The position numbers and the translations under genes are program-made. Positions 38,866 through 48,417 of a DNA stretch of 64,000 nucleotides are shown one piece after another. The notes under the pieces are model-generated. The model made no database searches and was not told where the DNA came from. It saw only the letters and a program-made list of their open reading frames with translations. Numbering within the stretch: the first letter of the stretch is position 1; the number at the start of each line of letters is the position of its first letter. Source of the DNA: Pseudomonas parakoreensis. Lineage in GTDB: Bacteria; Pseudomonadota; Gammaproteobacteria; Pseudomonadales; Pseudomonadaceae. Where the stretch lies: contig NZ_BQHY01000018.1 of the NCBI RefSeq assembly GCF_021602155.1, positions 24,917 through 88,916 of the forward strand, written 5' to 3'.

Positions 38866-39966
38866 ATGTTCCGCTATGCGTTGTCCTTTGCCGTGCCAGT
38901 CAGTCTGGCTGTTTTATTGTCCGCATGCGGTCAGGAAGAGGCGACGTCAGTCAGCGTTCGACCGGCCATGGTGGTGCAGCCAGAGCCTTCGGCGCAGGCG
39001 ATGGAAAGTTATCCGGGTGAGGTTCGCGCCCGCTACGAACCCGATCTGGCGTTCCGCATTGGCGGCAAAGTCAGCCGACGACTGGTCGAGGAAGGCCAGC
39101 GCGTGAAGGCTGATCAACCATTGGCCGAGCTCGATCCGCAGGACGTACGCCTGCAACTGGAAGCCACTCGCGCCCAGGTCGCCGCCGCTGAAGCCAATCT
39201 GAACCTGGTGCGCGCTGAGCGTGACCGCTACAAAACCTTGATGGAACGGCAGATGGTCAGCCGTTCTGCCTACGACAACGCGGAAAACCTCTACCGCTCC
39301 GGCGAAGCCCGCCTCAAGCAAATCAAAGCCGAATTCAACGTCTCGACCAACCAGGCCAGTTACGCCGTGCTGCGCGCGCCGCAGGACGGCGTGGTGGCCA
39401 AGCGTTCGGTGGAAGTCGGGCAGGTGGTCGCCGCCGGACAAACCGTGTTTACCCTCGCCACCGACGGCGAGCGGGAAGTGTCGATCAGCCTCCCGGAGCA
39501 GAGCTTCGGGCGGTTCAAGGTCGGCCAGCCAGTGACCGTTGAACTGTGGACCCAGCAGAACCAGCGCTTCTCCGGGCAGATTCGTGAGCTGTCGCCGGCG
39601 GCCGATCCGAAATCCCGTACCTTCGCCGCGCGCATCTCGTTCACCAGCGGCAAAGTCCCGGCTGAACTCGGGCAGAGCGCTCGGGTGTTCGTGCAATCGG
39701 CAGACAGTGTGCCGCTGTCAGTACCGCTTTCGGCCCTGACTGCCGAGAACGGTGCGACCTATGTCTGGGTCGTCAGCGCCAACAACACCCTGAAGAAGAC
39801 GCCAGTGCGCATCGGCCCGTTCGGCGAGAAAAGTGTGCCGGTGCTCGAAGGCTTGAATGCCAGCGACTGGGTAGTCGCCGCCGGGGTTCACGTATTGCTC
39901 GACGGTCAGCAGGTGCGGCCTGTGGATCGCTCCAACCGTGTGGTCAATCTGGCGGACAAGGAGTAA
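38866..39966 (+). CDS. mexJ: RND efflux periplasmic adaptor, MexJ-like
   Basis: This 366-residue membrane-fusion lipoprotein has lipobox LSAC (cysteine 21) and the usual lipoyl and barrel regions: PDLAFRIGGKVSRRLVEEGQ opens the lipoyl half, a coiled-coil hairpin spans about 95-150, and PQDGVVAKRSVEVGQVVAAG closes the lipoyl domain. It bridges the inner-membrane pump MexK to an outer-membrane channel. No outer-membrane factor gene follows, so the system must borrow one, as MexJK does with OprM or OpmH. It lies six bases before mexK. Confidence 0.85.
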   Translation: MFRYALSFAVPVSLAVLLSACGQEEATSVSVRPAMVVQPEPSAQAMESYPGEVRARYEPDLAFRIGGKVSRRLVEEGQRVKADQPLAELDPQDVRLQLEATRAQVAAAEANLNLVRAERDRYKTLMERQMVSRSAYDNAENLYRSGEARLKQIKAEFNVSTNQASYAVLRAPQDGVVAKRSVEVGQVVAAGQTVFTLATDGEREVSISLPEQSFGRFKVGQPVTVELWTQQNQRFSGQIRELSPAADPKSRTFAARISFTSGKVPAELGQSARVFVQSADSVPLSVPLSALTAENGATYVWVVSANNTLKKTPVRIGPFGEKSVPVLEGLNASDWVVAAGVHVLLDGQQVRPVDRSNRVVNLADKE

Positions 39967-39972
39967 GTTCCG

Positions 39973-42900
39973 ATGCGCTTCAACCTTTCCGAATGGGCGT
40001 TGCGTAATCGCCAGATCGTCCTGTTCCTGATGCTTTTGCTGGCCATCGTCGGGGCCTTGTCCTACACCAAACTCGGCCAGAGCGAAGACCCGCCGTTCAC
40101 CTTCAAGGCCATGGTCATCCAGACCCGCTGGCCGGGGGCGACCGCACAGGAAGTCTCGCGGCAGGTCACCGAACGCATCGAAAAGAAACTGATGGAAACC
40201 GGCGAGTACGAGCGCATCGTGTCGTTCTCTCGCCCCGGCGAGTCGCAGGTCACCTTCATTGCCCGCGACTCGATGCACTCCAAGGAAATTCCGGACCTCT
40301 GGTATCAGGTGCGCAAGAAGGTCAGCGACATTCGCCAGACCTTGCCGCCGGGGATTCAGGGACCGTTTTTCAACGATGAATTCGGCACCACGTTCGGCAA
40401 TATTTACGCGCTGACCGGCGACGGTTTCGATTACGCAGTGCTCAAGGATTACGCCGACCGCATCCAGATCCAGCTGCAGCGGGTCAAGGATGTCGGCAAG
40501 GTCGACCTGCTCGGTTTGCAGGACGAGAAAATCTGGGTCGAGCTGTCCAACGTCAAACTCGCCACCCTCGGTTTGCCACTGGCGGCGGTGCAGCAAGCGC
40601 TGGAAGAGCAGAACGCGGTGTCCACTGCGGGGTTCTTTGAAACCGGCAGCGAACGTGTGCAACTGCGGGTCTCGGGGAATTTTCAAACGGTCGAGGAGAT
40701 TAAGAACTTCCCGATCCGCGTCGGTGACCGGACGTTCCGTATCTCCGATGTCGCCGATGTGCATCGCGGTTTCAACGACCCTCCGGCGCCACGCATGCGC
40801 TTCATGGGCGAAGACGCCATTGGCCTCGCTGTCGCGATGAAGGACGGTGGCGACATTCTGGTGCTGGGCAAAGCGCTGGAAGGCGAGTTCTCGCGCCTGC
40901 AGAAAAACCTCCCGGCCGGCATGCAACTGCGCAAAGTCTCCGACCAACCGGCGGCGGTAAAGACCGGGGTCGGCGAGTTCGTCCAGGTGCTGGTCGAGGC
41001 GCTGGCGATTGTGTTGCTGGTGAGCTTCTTCTCCCTCGGCGTGCGCACCGGCATGGTGGTCGCGTTGACCATTCCGCTGGTGCTGGCGATGACCTTCGCC
41101 TGCATGTATTACCTCGGCATCGGTCTGCACAAAATCTCGCTCGGCGCGCTGGTGCTGGCGCTGGGCTTGCTGGTGGACGACGCGATCATCGCCGTGGAAA
41201 TGATGGCGATCAAAATGGAGCAGGGCTTCGACCGGATCAAGGCCGCGAGCTATGCCTGGACCAGCACCGCGTTCCCGATGCTCACCGGTACGCTGATCAC
41301 CGCCGCCGGGTTTCTGCCGATTGCCACCGCGCAGTCCGGCACCGGTGAATACACCCGTTCGATCTTCCAGGTGGTGACCATCGCCTTGCTCGCGTCATGG
41401 GTCGCGGCGGTGATGTTCGTGCCGTATCTGGGGGAAAAACTCCTGCCAGATCTGGCGAAAATTCATGCGGCCAAACACGGCACAGCTGACGGGCAAGCCG
41501 ACCCGTATGGCACGCCGTTCTATCAACGGGTGCGGCGTCTGGTGGAGTGGTGCGTGGCGCATCGCAAAACCGTGATCGTGCTGACGGTGGGGCTGTTCAT
41601 CGCGTCGGTGATGCTGTTCCGTTTCGTCCCGCAGCAGTTCTTCCCGGCCTCCAATCGACTGGAGTTGATGGTCGATCTGAAGTTGGCCGAAGGGGCGTCG
41701 CTGGCCAACACCACGGCCGAGGTCAAACGCCTGGAAGCGATGCTCAAAGATCACGCCGGCATCGATAACTATGTGGTGTATGTCGGCACCGGTTCGCCGC
41801 GTTTCTACCTGCCGCTGGATCAGCAACTGCCGGCGGCGAGCTTCGCCCAGTTTGTGGTATTGGCGAAAAACATCGAGGAGCGCGAGACCCTGCGCACCTG
41901 GTTGATCGAAACCCTCAACGAGCAATTCCCGGCCCTGCGCTCACGGGTCACGCGTCTGGAAAACGGTCCGCCGGTGGGCTACCCGGTGCAGTTCCGCGTC
42001 ACCGGTGAGCACATCGAGGAAGTCCGTGCGCTGGCGCGTAAAGTGGCGGCCAAGGTTCGCGAGAACCCGCACGTGGTCAACGTGCACCTGGACTGGGAAG
42101 AACCGAGCAAAGTGGTGTACCTGAACATCGATCAGGACCGCGCCCGGGCGCTCGGTGTGAGCACGGCCAATCTGGCGAAATTCCTCCAGAGCTCGCTGAC
42201 TGGTTCGAGTGTCAGTCAGTACCGCGAGGACAACGAGCTGATCGAGATCCTGTTGCGCGGCACGGTGCATGAGCGCACCGAGTTGTCGTTGCTGCCGAGT
42301 CTGGCGGTACCGACCGATAACGGTCGCAGTGTGGCGTTGTCGCAGATTGCCACGTTGGAGTACGGGTTTGAGGAAGGGATTATCTGGCACCGTAATCGTC
42401 TGCCAACCGTGACGGTGCGGGCGGACATTTACGGTAAGGAGCAGCCGGCGACGCTGGTGAAGCAGATCGCTCCGACGCTGGATCCGATCCGTGCCGAATT
42501 GCCTGACGGGTATCTGTTGGATGTCGGCGGCACGGTGGAGGATTCGGAGCGTGGGCAGAAGTCGGTGAATGCCGGGGTGCCGATGTTTATCGTGGTGGTG
42601 TTGACGTTGCTGATGGTGCAATTGCGTAGCTTCTCGCGCACGGCGATGGTGTTTCTGACGGCGCCGTTGGGGTTGATCGGGGTGGTGTTGTTTCTGATGG
42701 TGTTCCGTCAGCCGTTCGGGTTTGTGGCGATGCTGGGGACGATCGCGCTGTCGGGGATGATCATGCGCAACTCGGTGATTCTGGTTGATCAGATCGAGCA
42801 GGATATTGCTTCGGGGCTGACGCCTTGGGAGGCGATTATCGAGGCGACGGTGCGGCGGTTTCGGCCGATCGTGTTGACGGCTTTGGCGGCGGTGCTGGCG

Positions 42901-43041
42901 ATGATTCCTTTGTCGCGCAGTGTGTTTTTTGGGCCGATGGCGGTGGCGATTATGGGGGGGTTGATTGTGGCTACGGCTTTGACGCTTTTGTTTTTGCCTG
43001 CTTTGTATGCGGCCTGGTTCCGAGTGCGCCGGGAGGGGTGA
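39973..43041 (+). CDS. mexK: RND efflux pump, MexK-like
   Basis: This 1022-residue inner-membrane proton-driven pump of the RND family has the two-fold repeat of six membrane helices and two large periplasmic loops (about 35-335 and 560-865). The proton-relay helix 4 contains GLLVDDAIIAVEMM, with the paired aspartates typical of drug pumps. In helix 10-11 the segments GTIALSGMIMRNSVILVDQI and PLSRSVFFGPMAVAIMGG are standard. It is probably active against biocides or drugs such as triclosan or macrolides, as MexK is; the substrate here is inferred. AGGAG lies at the end of mexJ. The last 500 bases use more G-ending and T-ending codons and look less GC-rich in the third position than the start of the gene. 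Confidence 0.87.
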   Translation: MRFNLSEWALRNRQIVLFLMLLLAIVGALSYTKLGQSEDPPFTFKAMVIQTRWPGATAQEVSRQVTERIEKKLMETGEYERIVSFSRPGESQVTFIARDSMHSKEIPDLWYQVRKKVSDIRQTLPPGIQGPFFNDEFGTTFGNIYALTGDGFDYAVLKDYADRIQIQLQRVKDVGKVDLLGLQDEKIWVELSNVKLATLGLPLAAVQQALEEQNAVSTAGFFETGSERVQLRVSGNFQTVEEIKNFPIRVGDRTFRISDVADVHRGFNDPPAPRMRFMGEDAIGLAVAMKDGGDILVLGKALEGEFSRLQKNLPAGMQLRKVSDQPAAVKTGVGEFVQVLVEALAIVLLVSFFSLGVRTGMVVALTIPLVLAMTFACMYYLGIGLHKISLGALVLALGLLVDDAIIAVEMMAIKMEQGFDRIKAASYAWTSTAFPMLTGTLITAAGFLPIATAQSGTGEYTRSIFQVVTIALLASWVAAVMFVPYLGEKLLPDLAKIHAAKHGTADGQADPYGTPFYQRVRRLVEWCVAHRKTVIVLTVGLFIASVMLFRFVPQQFFPASNRLELMVDLKLAEGASLANTTAEVKRLEAMLKDHAGIDNYVVYVGTGSPRFYLPLDQQLPAASFAQFVVLAKNIEERETLRTWLIETLNEQFPALRSRVTRLENGPPVGYPVQFRVTGEHIEEVRALARKVAAKVRENPHVVNVHLDWEEPSKVVYLNIDQDRARALGVSTANLAKFLQSSLTGSSVSQYREDNELIEILLRGTVHERTELSLLPSLAVPTDNGRSVALSQIATLEYGFEEGIIWHRNRLPTVTVRADIYGKEQPATLVKQIAPTLDPIRAELPDGYLLDVGGTVEDSERGQKSVNAGVPMFIVVVLTLLMVQLRSFSRTAMVFLTAPLGLIGVVLFLMVFRQPFGFVAMLGTIALSGMIMRNSVILVDQIEQDIASGLTPWEAIIEATVRRFRPIVLTALAAVLAMIPLSRSVFFGPMAVAIMGGLIVATALTLLFLPALYAAWFRVRREG

Positions 43042-43440
43042 GGCTTTTGGACTTGGCGGCCTTTGGGCCGACCATGCTCCTGGGGTTTTGGGTGTTTATC
43101 CGTTGCTTCGGGTGTTGCGGCTGGCGGTTTCGCCCTTACGGCGAGTCACTTTTGCAGACGCCCAAAAGTAACCAAAACGCTGGGCCCCGGCGTACGGCCC
43201 TCGCTCAGGCTCGGGTTCCTTCGTTGCGGGGTTTATCCGGGGGCATCGCCTCCGGTTTGCTTCGCTGCACCTCCTCTCGATGTGTTCGACTGCGTCGAAC
43301 GGTCGCTGCGCTCCCACCCCCGGATAAACCCCTCCACTCAGCCTGCCGATGGGGCCGGCACGGCAAGATCAAGAGCTGCAGCCGAGCTAACGCTCATCCT
43401 GTTGAGTGGTGAGAAGCGGATGCGGTCTGCTGTTGATTTT
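43042..43440. other. Gene-free stretch with degenerate repeat-like sequence after mexK
   Basis: About 400 bases without a supported gene. From about 43130 to 43345 the sequence (around CCCAAAAGTAACCAAAACGC and GGGTTTATCCGGGGGCATCG) resembles a degenerate intergenic repeat block common in P. fluorescens genomes, from memory. A CCCCGGATAAACCCC near 43317 is the partial inverse of GGGGTTTATCCGGGGG near 43228, so the inner part can form a hairpin. Open frames here read only into repeats and have no ribosome site. Confidence 0.55.
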
Positions 43441-43892
43441 TGTGGGAGCTGACTTGCCAGCGAAGGCGGCCTGACAGCCGACCAATCTTCAACAGACCAC
43501 ACCCAATCTCCTGCAGGAGCTGCCGGAGGCTGCGATCTTTTGATCTTGTGGGAGCTGGCTTGCCAGCGAAGGCGGCCTGACAGCCGACCAATCTCCAACT
43601 GCCCGCACCCAATCTCCTGTAGGAGCTGCCGAAGGCTGCGATCTTTTGATCTTGATCTTGTGGAAGCTGGCCTGCCAGCGATGGCGGCCTACGGGCCGAC
43701 CGGTTTCCAACTGACCACCTCCAACCCCACTGTGGGAGCTGGCTTGCCAGCGAAGGCGGCCTGACAGCCGACCAATCTCCAACTGCCCGCACCCAATCTC
43801 CTGTAGGAGCTGCCGAAGGCTGCGATCTTTTGATCCTGGCTTTTCAAAATCAAAAGCAAGATCAAAAAATCGCAGCCTTCGGCAGCTCCTAC
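43441..43892. repeat. Tandem composite REP array (classes A and B)
   Basis: Alternating class A and class B elements form a near-tandem array. Units start at 43441 (106 bases, A then B), 43547 (112 bases, A then B), 43659 (72 bases, A only and diverged) and 43731 (106 bases, A then B). A final inverted class B copy ends at 43892. The spacer GGCGGCCTGACAGCCGACCA and the CCCAATCTCCTG joint repeat with each unit, so whole composite units, not just single REPs, were duplicated. Confidence 0.85.
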
Positions 43893-43912
43893 ATTGAGTC
43901 AGGTTGTATTTA

Positions 43913-44083
43913 ATGCTGGCCCATGCCTGTGAAACGCTGGCCTCGGCCAATGTCATGGCCAGTGAGTTGGCGTTTACCCTGAGCGGCTCGACGTGCAGTC
44001 AGCTTCTGGGCATTCAGCAGATGATTTCGCTCGTTGAGCTGTCGGTAAACCGCGTCCTTGATCAAGTCGATCCGCAAGGCTAA
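43913..44083 (+). pseudogene. Truncated DUF6124/DUF3077-like small protein fragment
   Basis: An open frame of 56 residues (MLAHACETLASANVMASELA at the start, SLVELSVNRVLDQVDPQG at the end) reads from ATG 43913 to a TAA at 44081. It resembles the C-terminal half of small Pseudomonas proteins of the DUF6124/DUF3077 kind, which normally have another 40-60 residues upstream; this is from memory. Those upstream residues are missing, and the REP array ends only 20 bases before the ATG. No clear ribosome site is visible. It is most likely the remnant of a gene that lost its 5' half, though a short functional peptide cannot be excluded. Confidence 0.5.
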
Positions 44084-44092
44084 CCCACAATA

Positions 44093-44129
44093 AAAAGCCC
44101 GCCGACCTTCACAGGTTCAGCGGGCTTTT
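44093..44129. terminator. Bidirectional intrinsic terminator
   Basis: A 10-base stem (AAAAGCCCGC and GCGGGCTTTT) with an inner ACCT/AGGT pairing lies between the DUF6124-like fragment and the minus-strand DUF4197 gene. A- and T-runs on both sides allow termination in both directions. Confidence 0.9.
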
Positions 44130-44146
44130 GCGTGCAGCGGCAAAAA

Positions 44147-44836
44147 TTACAATGTGCCGAACACTTTCTTGGCAAGGCCAGTCGCCGCAGCCGCCGGGTT
44201 CTTGCGGATGGTTTCTTCCTGTTTGCCGATCATTTCGAACAGGCCGTTCAGTGCCTGCTCGGTGACGTAGCTTTCGACGTTGGCGCTTTTCGCATCCACC
44301 ACGCCCAAGGTCGCGGCCTGGCCGGCGAAGGCGTTGTACTTTTGCGCTACGCCGACTTTGTCGGTGGCTTGTTTGACGATCGGCAGGAACCTGGCGCGGA
44401 TCTGTTCGCGGCTGGTTTTGTCCAGGTATTGGGTGGCCGAGTCGGTGCCGCCGCTGAGGATGCCCTTGGCGTCGGCCACGGTCATTTTCTTCACGGCGTC
44501 GACGAGGATCGGCTGGGCCTGGGTCACGGCGCTTTCGGCGGCCTTGTTCATGGCGGTTTCGAGTTCGTCGACCTGGGCGCCCATGCCGAAGGCTTTCATC
44601 TTGCCGGCGACTTTGCCGAGTTTGCCCGGCAGTTCGATTTTCACCTCCGGGTTGTTGCTGAAGCCGCCCGGGGTGCCGAGTTGTTTGACGGCGATTTGCG
44701 CGCCCTGGGTCAAGGCGTCCTTGAGGCCGCCGGTGGCGTCTTGTTGCGAGAGGTCGCTGAGCGACAGCGCCAGGGCGCTGGCAGAGATCATCAGGCCCGC
44801 GCACAGGCTGGCGAAGCGAAGGGTAGGGCGGAGCAT
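44147..44836 (-). CDS. DUF4197 family periplasmic protein
   Basis: This 229-residue protein has a signal peptide (about 1-23, ending SASALA) followed by a helical DUF4197 domain with alternating conserved segments such as GLKDALTQGAQIAVKQLG, KAAESAVTQAQPILVDAV and TEQALNGLFEMIGKQEE. The family role is unknown. It probably sits in the periplasm. It follows the YbaY-like lipoprotein gene by 21 bases on the same strand, so the two are probably co-transcribed. Confidence 0.85.
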   Translation of the reverse strand: MLRPTLRFASLCAGLMISASALALSLSDLSQQDATGGLKDALTQGAQIAVKQLGTPGGFSNNPEVKIELPGKLGKVAGKMKAFGMGAQVDELETAMNKAAESAVTQAQPILVDAVKKMTVADAKGILSGGTDSATQYLDKTSREQIRARFLPIVKQATDKVGVAQKYNAFAGQAATLGVVDAKSANVESYVTEQALNGLFEMIGKQEETIRKNPAAAATGLAKKVFGTL

Positions 44837-44857
44837 GGCAGCTTCCTTGAAAGACAG

Positions 44858-45256
44858 TTAGCGAATGGCGTCGACGCGGATTTTCAGCGGCTGCGGATCA
44901 TTACCGTCCAGTTGCACGGCGTGGTTCTCGGTGGTGATGAACATCAGCTCACCGTTGACCTCGATGCGCGCGCTGACCGAGTAGCGGTGACCGGCTTTGA
45001 CCTGGGCCGGATCGTAACTCAAGTGGAACGGCAGCGGCACCTGGCCTTTGACCGGGCCTTTCTGCTCGTCGAGGACCACCGCCGGAGCGTCGGCCAGCGA
45101 TACGTCCTGCAAGCTCACGCTCAGTGTCGCGCTCGGTGGCAGGGCGATGCGTTGCAGGTAGAACACTTCACCGTCGAGACCGACCTTGCCGGCGGGTGTG
45201 GTTGATTGGCAGGCGCTGAGAAGGGTGGCGGCGGCGAGGGTCAACAGTTTTTTCAT
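44858..45256 (-). CDS. YbaY-like lipoprotein
   Basis: This 132-residue protein starts at ATG 45256, with AGGAG eight bases upstream (the frame is open to 45274). It has lipobox LSAC (cysteine 16) and a beta-rich YbaY/YscW-like domain (GEVFYLQRIALPPSATLSV, then PFHLSYDPAQVKAGHRYSV). Members are outer-membrane lipoproteins of unknown role, sometimes annotated as type III chaperones by similarity. Its gene starts just below a class A-variant REP pair. Confidence 0.82.
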   Translation of the reverse strand: MKKLLTLAAATLLSACQSTTPAGKVGLDGEVFYLQRIALPPSATLSVSLQDVSLADAPAVVLDEQKGPVKGQVPLPFHLSYDPAQVKAGHRYSVSARIEVNGELMFITTENHAVQLDGNDPQPLKIRVDAIR

Positions 45257-45274
45257 GGGTAGAGCTCCTTTCAA

Positions 45275-45363
45275 TGTGGGAGCGAGCCTGCTCGCGAATG
45301 CGGTGATTCAGTCAATATTTCCAGTGACTGATCAGCCGTCTTCGCGAGCAGGCTCGCTCCCAC
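45275..45363. repeat. REP-like inverted pair, class A variant
   Basis: Facing copies of TGTGGGAGCGAGCCTGCTCG lie between the plsB end and the YbaY-like start, directly abutting the ribosome site of the latter. Confidence 0.86.
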
Positions 45364-45375
45364 CGGGGTAATGCA

Positions 45376-47877
45376 TCAAGCCTCAGGCAGTGGCGTGATC
45401 TGATCCGCTGCATCTTCACTGCGATGCAGCGCCACCTGACGAATCGACAGGCGAATCTCCGCCGGCAATACGCGTTTGGCTGCGCCCTCCGCCAGTTCGC
45501 CGAGCAGTTCGTGGTAGCTCAACTTGCCGGCTTCGTCGCGGCGCAGGACGTCGAGGTCGAGCATCGTCTGGATGAAATGACGGAACAGACTCTTGTCGAA
45601 GAACTCCGGGGCATTCAGGCCGTGCAGGATTGACAGGCGCTGGGCCATGACCGTGCACAGGTCTTCCAGCTCTTCGGCGCTGATGCTGTTCTGCCCGGCG
45701 TTGAGCAGCAGCGAGACGGTCATGTAGAAGCGCTGCAGGGTCTGCGCGATGCTTTTCGACAGCAGGGTCAGCAGCACAAAGTGCCGCGAACTTGGAGCGG
45801 GGCGCAGGTACACGTCCTTTTCGAAACGCAGCAGGCCTTGCTCGACGAACGCTTCCAGCCATTGATCGATTACTGCGTCCAGTTCCTCCAGGCTCCAGCG
45901 GATGAACAGCTCCGACTGCAAGTACGGATACAGCGCGCGGGTGTAGCGCAGGATCTGCTCGCGGCTCATGCGCGAAGTGCTCTGGAAGAAGCTCGCCAGC
46001 AGCGCCGGCAAGGCGAAGATGTGCAGCACGTTGTTGCGGTAGTAGGTCATCAGGACGGCGTTCTGCTCGTCCAGATACAGAATCTTGCCCAGCGCATCGT
46101 TTTGCTCGGACAGCAAATCCATGTCCTTCACATGCTCGATCAGCGCGCGGCCGTCGCCTTCCGGCAGGGTCGTGTGCGGCGAGTACGGGACTTTGCGCAG
46201 CAGCGCCAGATACAGATCCAGCACCCGCGCCATGGCCCGATCGTCCAGTGCCAGGCGGGTGGTGGACAGCAGCGCCAGCGCCACCAGATTGACCGGGTTG
46301 ATTGCCGCCGCTTCGTTCAGGTGCTGCGCGACTTTCTCGCCGAGGCGGTTGGTGGTTTCGTTGAGCCAGGCCGGTTTGTACTGCGGGCCGAGTGCCTGCT
46401 GGCGCCAGTCCGGTTGCTCAGCGTCGAGGAATTCTGCGAGTTTGATCGGTTCACCGAAGTTCACCGCGACCTGACCGAAGCGCTGCTTGAGCGCGCCGAT
46501 GACTTTGAAGATGTCGAAGATCGACTCTTTCTTCTTGCTCGCACCACGCAGTTCGCCAAGGTAGGTGCGACCTTCCAGCACGCGCTCGTAACCGATGTAC
46601 ACCGGCACGAAGACGATCGGCATCCGCGATGAGCGCAGGAAGCTGCGCATTGTGATCGCGAGCATGCCGGTTTTCGGTTGCAACATGCGCCCGGTGCGCG
46701 AGCGGCCGCCCTCGACGAAGTACTCGACCGGGAAACCTTTGGTGAACAGGGTGTGCAGGTATTCATTGAACACCGAGGTGTACAGCGGATTGCCCTTGAA
46801 CGTGCGGCGCATGAAGAACGCGCCGCCACGGCGCAGCAGGCTGCCGATCACCGGCATGTTCAGGTTGATCCCGGCGGCAATGTGCGGCGGGGTCAGGCCG
46901 TTGCGAAACAGCAGGTACGACAGCAGCAGGTAGTCGATGTGGCTGCGGTGGCACGGCACGTAGATCACTTCGTGACCCTGAGCGACCTTCTGCACGCCTT
47001 CGATGTGGTTGACCTTGATCCCGTCGTAGATCTTGTTCCAGAACCAGCTCAGCACCACTTCGAGGAAACGGATCGCGGTGTAGGTGTAGTCCGAAGCGAT
47101 CTCGTTGCCGTAGCGCAGGGCCTGGGCCTTGGCTTTTTCCAGGGAAATGTTCTCGCGTTCGGCTTCTTCGACGATTGCTTGCTTGACCAGTGGTTGATTG
47201 AGCAGACCCTTGACCAGATTGCGCCGGTGCGAGATGTCCGGGCCGATCACTGCCGCCTTCAGGTTGCGGAAGTGCACGCGCAGGATGCGCTGGGCCATGC
47301 GCACGGTGCGTTCGTGGCCCTTGTTGTGTTCGATCAGTTCGCGCAGGTGGATCGGCGCGGAGAACTGCACACGGGTCTTGCGCCCCAGAACGATGATGCT
47401 CAGCAGCCGACGCAGGCGCCCGGTGACGGCCCAGCTGTCGGCGAACAGCAGCTTCCACGGACTGTTTTCGCTGTCCGGCGACTGGCCCCAGAACACGCTT
47501 ACCGGAATGATCTGCGCGTCTTCGGCGGCGTTCTGGGTCAGGGCGCTGACCAGACGGGTCAGGGTCGGCGGTGCACCGCGCTTGTCCTGACGGCCAAGCC
47601 AGTCCGGGTCCGGCGTCAGGTAGAAAAACGCCGCCGGTTCGATCAACGGCCCCACCGACACTGGCAGCACCGGACGCGGCAGACCGGCCTTGGTGCACTC
47701 GGTGTCGACCACCGCCAGATCAGTCAGCGAGGGGTTTTGCAGGACGTAGAACACCGGGCGACTGCGGTCGAGGTTGAGGGTGAGCGACGACTGGTTGATC
47801 GTCTCCGAGCGAACCCAGAGGTACAACAGTCGGCGCAAGGTGCCAAACACTAGACGGCGGAACGGGGAACGGGTCAT
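45376..47877 (-). CDS. plsB: Glycerol-3-phosphate 1-O-acyltransferase
   Basis: This 833-residue inner-membrane-associated enzyme puts the first acyl chain on glycerol-3-phosphate in phospholipid synthesis. The ATG at 47877 ([12 protein letters not shown]) is chosen from family length; the frame is open to 47943. The acyltransferase HX4D motif is in [14 protein letters not shown], followed by [10 protein letters not shown], the substrate motif [11 protein letters not shown] and [11 protein letters not shown]. The size fits PlsB and not the smaller PlsC. No strong ribosome site precedes the start. It stands alone on the minus strand, divergent from the cold-shock gene. Confidence 0.94.
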   Translation of the reverse strand: MTRSPFRRLVFGTLRRLLYLWVRSETINQSSLTLNLDRSRPVFYVLQNPSLTDLAVVDTECTKAGLPRPVLPVSVGPLIEPAAFFYLTPDPDWLGRQDKRGAPPTLTRLVSALTQNAAEDAQIIPVSVFWGQSPDSENSPWKLLFADSWAVTGRLRRLLSIIVLGRKTRVQFSAPIHLRELIEHNKGHERTVRMAQRILRVHFRNLKAAVIGPDISHRRNLVKGLLNQPLVKQAIVEEAERENISLEKAKAQALRYGNEIASDYTYTAIRFLEVVLSWFWNKIYDGIKVNHIEGVQKVAQGHEVIYVPCHRSHIDYLLLSYLLFRNGLTPPHIAAGINLNMPVIGSLLRRGGAFFMRRTFKGNPLYTSVFNEYLHTLFTKGFPVEYFVEGGRSRTGRMLQPKTGMLAITMRSFLRSSRMPIVFVPVYIGYERVLEGRTYLGELRGASKKKESIFDIFKVIGALKQRFGQVAVNFGEPIKLAEFLDAEQPDWRQQALGPQYKPAWLNETTNRLGEKVAQHLNEAAAINPVNLVALALLSTTRLALDDRAMARVLDLYLALLRKVPYSPHTTLPEGDGRALIEHVKDMDLLSEQNDALGKILYLDEQNAVLMTYYRNNVLHIFALPALLASFFQSTSRMSREQILRYTRALYPYLQSELFIRWSLEELDAVIDQWLEAFVEQGLLRFEKDVYLRPAPSSRHFVLLTLLSKSIAQTLQRFYMTVSLLLNAGQNSISAEELEDLCTVMAQRLSILHGLNAPEFFDKSLFRHFIQTMLDLDVLRRDEAGKLSYHELLGELAEGAAKRVLPAEIRLSIRQVALHRSEDAADQITPLPEA

Positions 47878-47979
47878 ACGGCTTCTGCGTGAGTTGATAA
47901 AACCGAGCAGATGCTCGGGCGGTCGACAGTTTGCCGTATTCACCGAAAATCGGCAAAAAAGCGGCGAAGTAATCTCCTG

Positions 47980-48007
47980 TTGAGAGTTTTTGCGCCTGTC
48001 ATATACT
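47980..48007 (+). promoter_or_regulatory. Predicted sigma-70 promoter of the cold-shock gene
   Basis: TTGAGA (47980-47985) and TATACT (48002-48007) are separated by 16 bases. The predicted transcript would begin near 48014 and carry a leader of about 100 bases, typical of cold-shock mRNAs that fold as thermosensors. Confidence 0.65.
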
Positions 48008-48114
48008 CGGCAATCTGTCGCCGGGGCCCTTTATGGACGTCGGGCGCAGGCTGACGTTCCGCAAAGGCTTTCCTGCGAAAAGCCTGTTCAATAATAAAAA
48101 AGGAGTATGAACAG

Positions 48115-48324
48115 ATGGCAACACGTGAAACCGGCAATGTGAAGTGGTTCAACGACGCCAAGGGCTACGGCTTCATTCAGCGCAACGACGGGGTGGACGT
48201 GTTCGTGCACTACCGCGCGATCCGCGGCGAAGGACACCGTTCGCTGACCGAGGGTCAGCAGGTTGAATACGCGGTGGTGGAAGGGCAGAAGGGTTTGCAG
48301 GCTGAGGATGTTGTAGGCCTGTAA
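48115..48324 (+). CDS. Cold-shock protein, CspA family
   Basis: This 69-residue single OB-fold protein binds single-stranded RNA and DNA. The RNP1 motif KGYGFIQR and the RNP2 motif VDVFVHY are both present, with aromatic residues in place. AAGGAG lies about 10 bases before the ATG. It belongs to the CspA/CapB group; which paralog it is cannot be told here. The long leader and strong promoter fit cold induction. Confidence 0.93.
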   Translation: MATRETGNVKWFNDAKGYGFIQRNDGVDVFVHYRAIRGEGHRSLTEGQQVEYAVVEGQKGLQAEDVVGL

Positions 48325-48330
48325 CTTTCA

Positions 48331-48414
48331 AGATCAAAAGATCGCAGCCTGCGGCAGCTCCTACAGTTTGGAATGCATTCCCCTGTAGGAGCTGCCGAAG
48401 GCTGCGATCTTTTG
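48331..48414. repeat. REP-like inverted pair, class B
   Basis: Facing copies of AGATCGCAGCCTGCGGCAGC and its near-complement (GAAGG variant) fill the gap between the convergent cold-shock gene and the next minus-strand gene, whose stop codon follows within four bases. Confidence 0.87.
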
Positions 48415-48417
48415 CTT

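Noticed and set aside
43441-43892. CRISPR-like array
   Set aside because: The repeats are 70-110 bases, imperfect and of two types, with near-identical spacers, and no cas gene is near. It is a REP array.
43338-43956. Several short minus-strand frames with repeated SLASQLPQ or CGSSYR motifs
   Set aside because: These motifs are translations of the REP elements and recur in every REP pair; there is no ribosome site.
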